NCBI GenBank assembly: GCA_011524675.1
Contig: WTJX01000240.1
Span: forward strand, 1 to 8,101
DNA: 8,101 nt
Reading direction: 5' to 3'
DNA from: Cytophagales bacterium
GTDB taxonomy: Bacteria; Bacteroidota; Bacteroidia; Cytophagales; JAAEPT01
In this document: positions 1 through 6,261 of the stretch, piece by piece
Layout: each line of letters opens with the position of its first letter
Numbering within the stretch: the stretch's first letter is position 1
Program-made: the position numbers and the translations under genes
The notes under the pieces: generated by a model
What the model saw: only the letters and a program-made list of their open reading frames with translations
Databases searched by the model: none
What the model was told of the DNA's origin: nothing

Positions 1-55
1 AAATTCTATGAGTTAAATTCGCGGGCTAATTTTTTAATAACTAAAACATATAGAG

Positions 56-1606
56 ATGAAAAGAACCCTAATAATACCTATGGTTTTATTGACATTGTCA
101 AAAATGATAGGCCAATCTACTTTGATTGAAAACTTACCTGCTTACTACAGCAAATTATATTACCTACAGAACGGTTATGCCTTTACTAATATTGGAAAGA
201 AAAATAAAGATGATACAAGAGACTTTCTTGTTAAATATTATGATGAGAATTTAAATAACACACATTCAATTAGCATCAATACACCAAAAAATCAATCTAA
301 AGAAAGTTTGGTATTTAATGGCGCTAATTTTCTTAGCATTTTTCAAGACTTTAAAGAGAAAAAATATGTTTACTACATCCATGATATGGAAAGTAATGAG
401 CTTGCCAAAAAAGAATATGTTTTCAAAGAGAAGATAAAAGGTGAGAAAAATTATAAGGAAACACTTCCACATATAAGCTTTTATGATGAAACAGGTTTTG
501 TTTTTTTTAAAAGTGTAAGAGGTGAAAAATGGGGATATACCGTTGAAAAAGTTGACAATAAGCTAAACACTGTATGGACATATTCTTTCATCCCAGAAAA
601 AGGCTATGTAGATTACCTTAGACCAGTAGTAAATGAGAATGGAATTGCTTTTTTAGAATTTGTTCCTAATAGATCAGTACAAATGTCTGTAGGAGGGATT
701 GGTAAAGATGATAAAGACTTTTATAACCTTGTAATTCTTGACAAAGAGACTGGAAAGTTGTCTGGGAAATATAACTTATTGCAGAGTGGTGATTATTTGA
801 CTCCTACCTCTATTGTAATAGAAGAAGACCAGTCGGTGCTTTTAGGAGGTATGTACACGAACTCTATAAGCGACAAAAAAAATAATTCTACAGGTACTTA
901 TTTAGCTAAAATAAGTGCGCAAGGAAAGGAAGTATTTATGACCAAGCTTCCTTGGAAGGATGAATCAAATGGGCTTCAAAAGTTTTTATCTAGTGGTAAG
1001 AAAAAGAAAGGTCTTTCATTTACACCAAAAGTAAAGTATCACCGTATTTCAAAAGTGGACGGGAAGTATTATTTGGTAGGAGAAATCTTTGAAAAAGCTA
1101 TAAGTGCAGGAGGTATGGCCGCTAAACTTGCATTAAAAGCCCTAGGAGATAAAGAAGAAGGTCCAAGTGACATAAGTTTCAATATCTTAGATTTTATTGT
1201 TTTGACCTTTGATCAAGATGGTAAGCTGGTCAACAAGGCTTTAGCTAAAAAACCTAAGAAAACAATTTTTCAAGAATCAAATGATGTATTGTCAGGAGGT
1301 ATGTCTCAAGCAGAAAACTTAGAGTTTGACTATGCCTTCACAACTAAAGATGGTACCAACGACAAAGGCGTTTTCTTCAAAGCTCAAGAAACTAAAAAAT
1401 TAAAGACAACCACATATTTCGCTTATTTTGATCTTAAACATACAGGTGAAGAAATAGAAGTAAAAAGAATCCCTTTCAAGTTTCAAGGTAAGATGTTTGA
1501 TGGTGATTATGACTTACAGTTATTTCCATATAGTGGAAATAAAATACTCAAGTATGAATATTACAGAGATAAATCAAAATTATACTTAGACGTATTAAGC
1601 TTTTAA
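56..1606 (+). CDS. Putative exported protein of unknown function, 516 residues
   Basis: I do not recognise a characterised function. Residues 1-19 look like a signal peptide: Lys-Arg at the N-terminus, a hydrophobic stretch (LIIPMVLLTLSKMIG) and a likely cleavage site just before or after Gln20. The product is therefore probably periplasmic or surface-exposed. The rest is rich in Lys, Tyr, Asp and Gly and is built of short beta-strand-like segments separated by turns, for example SVLLGGMYT near residue 264, KYYLVGEIF near 340 and FIVLTFDQDGKLVN near 385, which suggests a beta-propeller-like or beta-rich fold. No C-terminal type IX sorting domain or extra membrane segment is seen. It resembles conserved Bacteroidota proteins that I recall, without certainty, under the label DUF6770. 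ATG at 56 is the first start after in-frame stops at 35-37 and 38-40. No Shine-Dalgarno sequence precedes it. The gene ends just before a strong terminator and appears monocistronic within the window. Confidence 0.85.
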   Translation: MKRTLIIPMVLLTLSKMIGQSTLIENLPAYYSKLYYLQNGYAFTNIGKKNKDDTRDFLVKYYDENLNNTHSISINTPKNQSKESLVFNGANFLSIFQDFKEKKYVYYIHDMESNELAKKEYVFKEKIKGEKNYKETLPHISFYDETGFVFFKSVRGEKWGYTVEKVDNKLNTVWTYSFIPEKGYVDYLRPVVNENGIAFLEFVPNRSVQMSVGGIGKDDKDFYNLVILDKETGKLSGKYNLLQSGDYLTPTSIVIEEDQSVLLGGMYTNSISDKKNNSTGTYLAKISAQGKEVFMTKLPWKDESNGLQKFLSSGKKKKGLSFTPKVKYHRISKVDGKYYLVGEIFEKAISAGGMAAKLALKALGDKEEGPSDISFNILDFIVLTFDQDGKLVNKALAKKPKKTIFQESNDVLSGGMSQAENLEFDYAFTTKDGTNDKGVFFKAQETKKLKTTTYFAYFDLKHTGEEIEVKRIPFKFQGKMFDGDYDLQLFPYSGNKILKYEYYRDKSKLYLDVLSF

Positions 1607-1636
1607 TCTTTTATAAATAATTGAAACTTTTACTTC

Positions 1637-1681
1637 AATAAGGCATTGCAAAACTAGGTTTTTGCAATGCCTTATTTTTTT
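1637..1681 (+). terminator. Strong intrinsic terminator after the 516-residue gene
   Basis: A perfect 17-bp inverted repeat (left arm 1637-1653, right arm 1660-1676) encloses a 6-base loop, ctaggt. A run of T completes it to 1681. The centre of the stem is GGCATTGC paired with GCAATGCC. It starts 31 bases after the stop codon at 1606 and fits termination of the plus-strand gene. The opposite strand lacks a U-run after the stem, so it is probably a weak terminator for the minus-strand sulfatase remnant, which ends at 1708. Confidence 0.9.
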
Positions 1682-1707
1682 ATCTTAAGATTTGAAATTA
1701 ACCAAGT

Positions 1708-2648
1708 CTATTTCATTGACAATGGCTTAGGGTTATCCACAAAGCCTGCAGGTCGTACATTATTATTCAATTCTTTATTAAATTTTTGTGAGGCATTGAA
1801 AAGTTCCTTTACTATCTCAGGTTTCTTTTTTAGTAAATTTACCTGTCGCCTATATCCTTATCTAAGTTGTATAATTCCGTAGGCTTATTTTCTTTGATAT
1901 GTAGCTTCCAAGTCTTAGTACTATAGTGTTTTTGTCTATACCTTGCTTTTTGAGCTCATCTAATATTTGTCCTACAGACCAGTCTATTTCACTGATAGCA
2001 TAAGGATAAATTTTGCCTCTGGTTTCATAGTCAATAAAGTCATTTGCTTTTTCTGTAATACGTTTGGTCAAATAGTCGGGGTTGGGATCATGCTCTATCA
2101 CTTTCTCACCTTCTAACAATGGAAGAGGAGGGAAATTAAATCTATCCTGCTTAGGATGAAAAGGGTGTATATCCAGGCTGTAAGGTATGCCAAAAAACTC
2201 ATCAAAGCCTTGTCTTGTAGGTAAAAAAACAGGCTGATCTCCTAAGTGCCATTTGCCAAACATGCCCGTGTGATAGCCCGCGGATTTCACTACTTCTGCT
2301 ATGGTAATTTCTTTAGGATTAAAACCTTTTTCATCTACTGCCAATAGGACTCCATGTCTTGAGCCTCTAGCCATGTCCACACGCTGTGGGTAAGAGCCAG
2401 TCATCAAAGCAGCTCTTGAAGGCGTACATATTGGAGCTGCAACATAAAAACTAGACAATATCGCTCCTTCTTTTGCCATCTGGTCTATATGAGGTGTTTT
2501 CACCTTATCAGAACCATAACAACCCAAGTCTCCATAGCCTTGGTCGTCTGTCAAAATAATAACAATATTTGGTTTGTTTTTTTTTTGCTGCAAAGGAATA
2601 CCCAGTCAATAAAAACAATAGTGTAAGGCTTACTCCTTTTCGTATTAC
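1708..2648 (-). pseudogene. Decayed secreted sulfatase (arylsulfatase family) with deletions and three reading frames
   Basis: Intact relatives are exported hydrolases of roughly 450-500 residues that cleave sulfate esters. The longest open piece (TTG at 2593 to 1862) has NIVIILTDDQGYGD with metal-binding Asp-Asp, the formylglycine motif CTPSRAALMTG (Cys at residue 56) and GKWHLG, all typical of the N-terminal half. Five lesions are visible. (1) The signal peptide GVSLTLLFLLTGYSFAAKK is encoded at about 2585-2639 but is one frame off, with the break at a run of ten A (2577-2586, minus strand). (2) That upstream frame has no ATG, GTG or TTG before the signal peptide. (3) About 30 residues seem missing near 2023, between FIDYE and TRGKIY, where the family carries a catalytic His loop. 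(4) After NTIV (about 1919) the frame breaks and jumps to the C-terminal motif TWKLHIKENKPTELYNL, so the DNG and catalytic Lys region is gone. (5) A further frameshift near 1841 precedes VNLLKKKPEIVKEL, and the last frame ends with TAG at 1710-1708. It almost certainly makes no active enzyme. Confidence 0.9.
2577..2586 (-). other. A10 homopolymer at the frameshift between signal peptide and sulfatase domain
   Basis: Ten consecutive A residues on the coding (minus) strand separate two frames. One reads a signal peptide ending in SFAAKK. The other reads NKPNIVIILTDDQ, the normal start of a mature sulfatase. Nine A residues would place both in one frame, so a single-base expansion explains the break. 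Replication slippage is the simplest cause. A base-calling error at the homopolymer or transcriptional slippage are alternatives, but the other lesions in this gene make simple decay likely. Confidence 0.75.
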
Positions 2649-2741
2649 TGATTTTAAAAAATATATAGAATTACCCCTTTAAACAAAATTAGCCTTTTTA
2701 TTTAAGTCTGTACTTTGCCTCTTGAATCTAAGATTCTTCGG

Positions 2742-2790
2742 GTACCTACTTCGTACTATTCAACAACAATTTAGTTTTTGCTTTAATATA
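2742..2790. repeat. Intergenic repeat, copy 1 (core TACTTCGTACTATT)
   Basis: The exact 14-mer TACTTCGTACTATT at 2747-2760 recurs at 3507-3520. It is followed in both places by a T-rich stretch that resolves to a shared TTTTTGCTTTA. The copy here has about 7 additional bases (caacaacaat region). It lies 57 bases beyond the 3' end of the heme oxygenase gene. Function is unknown, and no hairpin with a U-run forms here. Confidence 0.6.
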
Positions 2791-2817
2791 TACGGAGTCT
2801 TTTAGGTATGGTGATCG

Positions 2818-3369
2818 CTATATCGCTTTGCGTAAGTCCATTAGGTAGGTAAAATTGCGTTGGGCTGCCTTGATAAGTTGTTTTTCATCTAGGTAAGCTT
2901 TTCTCTCCTCTAGCTTAGCTAGAAATAATTTCCATAGTTTTATGGTATCCTTGGCAGATTCAAAAAAGTGCAAGCTAGCCTTTGCAAGCGCTTCATTTTC
3001 TTTCAATTTTTTATAGATCATCTGTCCCCCCATAGAAGAACCTATCGCTACATAGAGAGAGCCTAATATATGTTCTTCGCTTGCATCGTCTAGGTCTAAG
3101 GGAAAAGGTGCTTGTTCGTTTGTCTCAATTTCACTCCCCATGCGCTCCATATCGTCTAAGATGATATTAGTTTTTTTGATAGGAAAGTCAAGATGATAAT
3201 CGGATGTAGATAAAAGTTGCTCCAGTTGTGTGAAATAGAAATAATTGATCTTAAGCAAATGTTGCAACTGCTTCATGGAAATGGTATTGTCCTGTATATT
3301 TTTGGAATACATCATTCCCTCTATCTCGTCATGCAAAGGTTTACATGCTTCTTTTAGTGCCTCTCTCAT
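2818..3369 (-). CDS. Heme oxygenase, biliverdin-producing (BphO/HmuO-like)
   Basis: The 183-residue product fits the short bacterial alpha-helical heme oxygenases, which open heme to biliverdin, carbon monoxide and ferrous iron using an electron donor and oxygen in the cytoplasm. The N-terminal segment KPLHDEIEGMM supplies the likely proximal heme ligand, His13. The distal-helix signature GSLYVAIGSSMGGQMI (from residue 103) matches the GxLYVxxGSxxGG pattern of the family and has the flexible glycines over the heme. Length is normal and no signal peptide is present. The ATG at 3369 is used because an earlier ATG at 3374 (ATGATATGA) runs into a stop after two codons. Neighbours give no partner: no bacteriophytochrome, heme uptake gene or ferredoxin lies nearby, so its role could be iron release from heme or making chromophore for a phytochrome encoded elsewhere. 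It is 222 bases downstream of prfA and is probably transcribed on its own. Confidence 0.8.
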   Translation of the reverse strand: MREALKEACKPLHDEIEGMMYSKNIQDNTISMKQLQHLLKINYFYFTQLEQLLSTSDYHLDFPIKKTNIILDDMERMGSEIETNEQAPFPLDLDDASEEHILGSLYVAIGSSMGGQMIYKKLKENEALAKASLHFFESAKDTIKLWKLFLAKLEERKAYLDEKQLIKAAQRNFTYLMDLRKAI

Positions 3370-3465
3370 ATCATTTACTTTATTTATACTATAGTAGATA
3401 AAAAGCTAGTCCTTATAAAAATCACACTATCCTGCCATTTACAAAAGCCTGTATTAGGGTACAAG

Positions 3466-3516
3466 GTACGAAGTACAACGAATACTTTCATTCTCTTAGT
3501 ACTTTATACTTCGTAC
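3466..3516. repeat. Inverted repeat GTACGAAGTA / TACTTCGTAC in the prfA-heme oxygenase gap
   Basis: GTACGAAGTA at 3466-3475 is the exact reverse complement of TACTTCGTAC at 3507-3516, giving a 10-bp stem with a 31-base loop. The right arm belongs to intergenic repeat copy 2. The left arm sits in a degenerate run of GTAC-centred units (tacaaggtacgaagtacaac). No U-run follows on either strand, so it is not a standard terminator. It may be a mobile or recombination-derived palindromic repeat. Confidence 0.5.
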
Positions 3517-3540
3517 TATTTAATTTTTTGCTTTACTATA
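3499..3540. repeat. Intergenic repeat, copy 2 (core TACTTCGTACTATT)
   Basis: Second copy of the element at 2742-2790. The 14-mer core at 3507-3520 is identical and is followed by aattttttgctttactata, close to the T-rich flank of copy 1. It lies 51 bases beyond the prfA stop codon, so both copies are in the same orientation just 3' of a minus-strand gene. Function unknown. Confidence 0.6.
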
Positions 3541-3591
3541 ATACGTTTCATAAAAGAACTTGAAAAAACAAAAAATGTTCACTCTTTCAGC

Positions 3592-4665
3592 CTACTCTAC
3601 ATTTCCCTCTTTCATTCTTTCGGCATTGTCGGCAATACGTAGGTTCTCGATAAACTCTCCAATCTCTCCATCTACTACGGCAGGTAAATTATATACCGTC
3701 ATGCCTATACGGTGGTCAGTAACCCTTCCCTGAGGATAGTTATAGGTTCTTATTTTATCTGAACGATCACCACTACCTACCATAGATTTACGTTTAGCTC
3801 CTACTTCGTCATTGTGCTTTTGAAGTTCTATAGCATATAGACGAGACTTTAGCTCTTTGAGTGCTTTGTCATAGTTTTTGAGCTTAGACTTTTCATCTTG
3901 ACATTGTACTACCAAACCTGTAGGAAGGTGAGTAAGCCTAATAGCAGAGTAGGTAGTATTTACCGATTGTCCACCTGGTCCAGAAGAACAGAATTCATCT
4001 CTTCTGATATCTGCGGTATTGAGCTCTATCTCTACATCGTCCATTTCTGGAAGCACAGCTACAGAAGATACCGAAGTATGCACTCTTCCTTGACTCTCAG
4101 TAGCAGGTACGCGCTGCACACGATGTACGCCAGATTCGTATTTTAGTTTGCCATAAACATCTTCACCTTCCACTTTAGCAACTAGCTTAGAAAATCCACC
4201 CGAAGTACCATCTACAAAGTCAGTGATACCAATCTTCCAGCCCATCTTCTCGGCGTAGCGTTGGTACATTCTAAAGAGGTCTCCAGCAAAGATGGCAGAC
4301 TCATCACCACCAGCACCGGCACGTATTTCTAAGATTGCGTTTTTCTCATCTGCTGGATCTTTCGGAATCAACAATTGTTTTAAATCTTCCTCTATCGTTT
4401 CTTTTTGAGGTTCTAGCTCATCTAGCTCCATCTTAGCCATTTCGCGGAACTCTTCGTCTTTTTCTGTTTCTAATATTTCTTTGGAGCTTTTGAGGTTTGC
4501 TAATACAAGTTTGTATGCCTCGTATTGTTGGACTATTTTGTCTAGGTCTTTGTATTCTTTGTTGAGCTTAGCATATTGTTTCATGTCCGAAACAATCTCT
4601 GGTTGGATAATTAAATGTGAGACTTCTTCAAATCGCTTTTTTATTTCCTCTAACTTCTCTAGCAT
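3592..4665 (-). CDS. prfA: Peptide chain release factor 1 (RF1)
   Basis: RF1 recognises UAA and UAG in the ribosomal A site and triggers release of the finished protein. The 357-residue product has the normal length. The N-terminal helical domain (about 1-100) is followed by EIRAGAGGDESAIFAGDLFRMY. The codon-recognition tripeptide PAT is at about 187-189 (VPATESQGRVHTS), which marks RF1 and not RF2. The catalytic GGQ at about 231-233 (SSGPGGQSVN) contains the Gln normally methylated by PrmC. I chose the ATG at 4665 (MLEKLEEIKKRFEEV), which matches the usual family start. A TTG 24 bases upstream (4689) would add an atypical extension MYVINIQN and overlaps a possible promoter. It stands between the thiamine cluster and the heme oxygenase gene with gaps over 100 bases on both sides, so it is probably its own transcription unit. 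Confidence 0.97.
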   Translation of the reverse strand: MLEKLEEIKKRFEEVSHLIIQPEIVSDMKQYAKLNKEYKDLDKIVQQYEAYKLVLANLKSSKEILETEKDEEFREMAKMELDELEPQKETIEEDLKQLLIPKDPADEKNAILEIRAGAGGDESAIFAGDLFRMYQRYAEKMGWKIGITDFVDGTSGGFSKLVAKVEGEDVYGKLKYESGVHRVQRVPATESQGRVHTSVSSVAVLPEMDDVEIELNTADIRRDEFCSSGPGGQSVNTTYSAIRLTHLPTGLVVQCQDEKSKLKNYDKALKELKSRLYAIELQKHNDEVGAKRKSMVGSGDRSDKIRTYNYPQGRVTDHRIGMTVYNLPAVVDGEIGEFIENLRIADNAERMKEGNVE

Positions 4666-4686
4666 GTTTTGAATGTTTATAACATA

Positions 4687-4694
4687 CAAATGTA
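4687..4694 (-). promoter_or_regulatory. prfA: Possible Bacteroidota-type -7 element for prfA
   Basis: The minus strand reads TACATTTG, matching the TAnnTTTG -7 consensus of Bacteroidota housekeeping promoters, 21 bases before the prfA ATG at 4665. No clear TTG appears at the expected -33 distance, and the region is AT-rich, so this may be chance. A plus-strand match (TATATTTG, 4696-4703) right beside it faces away from any gene. Confidence 0.3.
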
Positions 4695-4736
4695 ATATAT
4701 TTGAAAGACTTTATCCTTTGGCTATAAGACAATTTT

Positions 4737-4768
4737 AGTAGGCATTGCGTAAAAGATGCCTTTTATTT
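4737..4768. terminator. Weak hairpin between thiG and prfA, possible terminator
   Basis: AGGCAT (4740-4745) pairs with ATGCCT (4756-4761) around a 10-base loop. A TTTTATTT tract follows on the plus strand. The local genes are on the minus strand, where the hairpin is preceded by an A-rich tract and followed by ACTAAAATT, which is a poor U-run. It may end the thiG transcript weakly. The 9-mer AGGCATTGC at 4740-4748 also begins the stem core of the strong terminator at 1641-1649, so it may be a decayed copy of the same kind of element. Confidence 0.35.
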
Positions 4769-4803
4769 AAAAGCATTCGGTGAACTAGCTCTAAATTCTC
4801 ACA

Positions 4804-5607
4804 TTACAACTCATCCAAAAAGGCAGTCAAAGGACTACTTGCCGTAGCGTGATCCGTTTTCTGAGCAAGTTTTGCCTCAAAGGCAAGCCGTCCTGCTTCT
4901 ACAGCTAGTTTAAAGGCTCTTCCCATCTGCACAGGGTGTTGAGATACGGCAATAGCTGTATTGACCAGTACAGCATCTGCCCCCATCTCTAAGGCTTCGG
5001 CTGCATGCGAAGGAGCACCTATTCCTGCATCTACGATCACAGGGACATTAGATTGGTCAATGATGATTTCCAAAAAATCTCGTGATGCTAGCCCTTTGTT
5101 AGAGCCTATAGGAGCACCTAAAGGCATGACCGCTTGTGTACCTACTTCTTCTAAGCGTTTGCACAATACAGGGTCTGCATGTATATAAGGCAATACCACA
5201 AAACCATCTTTTACCAATGCTTCCGCTGCCTTAAGTGTTTCCACAGGGTCAGGCATCAAGTATTTAGGATCGGGATGAATCTCTAGTTTTACCCAATTCG
5301 TTTCTAAGGCTTCTCTTGCAAGCTGAGAAGCAAAAACAGCTTCTTTGGCGGTACGTACTCCAGAGGTATTGGGGAGCAAGTGCAAGTGATCGTGCTGTAG
5401 GTAAGGAAGAATATCATCCTTTTGCGCTTTGACATCTACACGCTTCAAGGCTACTGTAATCAACTCAGAACCTGATGCTAGGACAGACTGCTCCATCAGC
5501 TCGCCAGAGCTAAACTTCCCCGAGCCTGTAAAAAGTCGAGAAGTGAATGTTTTGTCTGCAATAGTCAAAGGACTATTATACCCTTGTTGGTTTGTATGAG
5601 TATTCAT
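4804..5607 (-). CDS. thiG: Thiazole synthase
   Basis: ThiG forms the thiazole phosphate ring of thiamine from 1-deoxy-D-xylulose 5-phosphate, an imine derived from tyrosine (ThiH) or glycine (ThiO), and sulfur carried as ThiS thiocarboxylate. The 267-residue product is a (beta/alpha)8 barrel of usual length. It shows the N-terminal LFTGSGKF, the Lys that forms the Schiff base with the sugar phosphate (NWVKLEI, Lys107), the loop GTQAVMPLGAPIGSNKGL (156-173), and the C-terminal phosphate-binding part VDAGIGAPSHAAEAL...ADAVLVNTAIA (192-220). The ATG at 5607 lies 9 bases after the thiE stop codon, so the two genes are most likely cotranscribed. ThiG is the last gene of the cluster here. ThiH and ThiS, which it needs, are not in the window. 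Confidence 0.97.
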   Translation of the reverse strand: MNTHTNQQGYNSPLTIADKTFTSRLFTGSGKFSSGELMEQSVLASGSELITVALKRVDVKAQKDDILPYLQHDHLHLLPNTSGVRTAKEAVFASQLAREALETNWVKLEIHPDPKYLMPDPVETLKAAEALVKDGFVVLPYIHADPVLCKRLEEVGTQAVMPLGAPIGSNKGLASRDFLEIIIDQSNVPVIVDAGIGAPSHAAEALEMGADAVLVNTAIAVSQHPVQMGRAFKLAVEAGRLAFEAKLAQKTDHATASSPLTAFLDEL

Positions 5608-5616
5608 ATTTAATAA

Positions 5617-6255
5617 CTATTTTTTGGAATTGAGTAGCGATACAAATTCACTTGCTGTTTCACTGATATTTTGCGCGTTACTGATAGCACCCGATATAGC
5701 CACGCCATGCACACCTACAGCGAGCAGGTCTGCAACATCGTTGATGGTAATGCCTCCTATAGCAATGAGTGGAATATCAATATGTTGTGCTTTCATGCTT
5801 TGTAGGAGATGGTGATAACCTTCTATACCCAAGGTAGGACTTAAATTTTGCTTGGTAGTGGTAAAACGAAAAGGACCAAGACCTATATAATCTACATTCC
5901 ATTGCGCCAAGCGCAAGATGTCTTCGTAGGTATTGGCTGTACCTCCTATGATAGCATGAGGCCCTAAGATGTTGCGTGCTTTGTCTGGCGTAATGTCTTG
6001 CTTGCCAAGGTGTACACCATCTGCTCCTATCTCTTCGGCAACTTTTACATTATCATTGATGAGTAATTTAGCTCCATACTTTTGGCACTCTTCTTTGACT
6101 AACAGAGCTTGTTTTTTCCACTCCTCAAAACCTACATTTTTGACTCTAAACTGTACCCAACGCACGCCACCTTGACAAGCTAAGGCCGCTAGCTGTGCAT
6201 GAGTGGTATGCGCTGTAGTCTGCGTGATGTAATGAAGTGAAGAGATGCTATGCAC
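5617..6255 (-). CDS. thiE: Thiamine phosphate synthase
   Basis: ThiE couples hydroxymethylpyrimidine diphosphate with the thiazole phosphate to give thiamine phosphate and pyrophosphate. The 212-residue TIM-barrel product has VQFRVK (34-39), the diphosphate and metal-binding segments LLINDN and DGVHLGKQD (Asp-Gly to Asp, 79-87), GPFRFTTTK (127-135), IAIGGI (164-169) and GVAISGAI. The segment IIGGTANTYEDI replaces the GVSxH pattern of E. coli and Bacillus enzymes and is the form I know from Bacteroidota. The start is GTG at 6255, seven codons before the conserved LHYIT strand. It lies 6 bases after the stop of the upstream unknown gene, so translation of the two may be coupled. Confidence 0.95.
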   Translation of the reverse strand: MHSISSLHYITQTTAHTTHAQLAALACQGGVRWVQFRVKNVGFEEWKKQALLVKEECQKYGAKLLINDNVKVAEEIGADGVHLGKQDITPDKARNILGPHAIIGGTANTYEDILRLAQWNVDYIGLGPFRFTTTKQNLSPTLGIEGYHHLLQSMKAQHIDIPLIAIGGITINDVADLLAVGVHGVAISGAISNAQNISETASEFVSLLNSKK

Positions 6256-6261
6256 TTGCGT

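Noticed and set aside
1..55. Search for a promoter or end of a previous gene before the first gene
   Set aside because: No TAnnTTTG or TTG pair is seen. One frame is open across this stretch but is too short and shows no recognisable protein.
1667..1882. Open plus-strand frame of 71 codons downstream of the terminator
   Set aside because: It begins inside the terminator stem and runs antisense to the sulfatase C-terminal remnant, whose translation matches the family. No independent coding evidence.
2724..2736. Small hairpin GAATC-TAA-GATTC after the heme oxygenase gene
   Set aside because: Five AT-rich base pairs without a following U-run on the minus strand. Not a supported terminator.
3387..3396. 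Perfect 10-bp palindrome TACTATAGTA upstream of the heme oxygenase start, considered as an operator
   Set aside because: It is short and AT-rich, and does not match a Fur box or another operator I know. Chance is a fair explanation.
3556..3591. U-rich stretch after the prfA stop considered as an intrinsic terminator
   Set aside because: On the minus strand only a 4-bp GAAC/GTTC stem with a long T-rich loop forms before the T-rich part. Too weak to call.
3898..4146. Plus-strand open frames inside prfA, thiG, thiE and the unknown gene
   Set aside because: All are antisense to well-supported coding genes, contain no recognisable motifs and fit chance open frames.
4666..4689. TTG start at 4689 giving PrfA eight extra residues
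   Set aside because: The ATG at 4665 gives the normal RF1 beginning MLEKLEE. The extension is not family-like and overlaps a possible -7 element.
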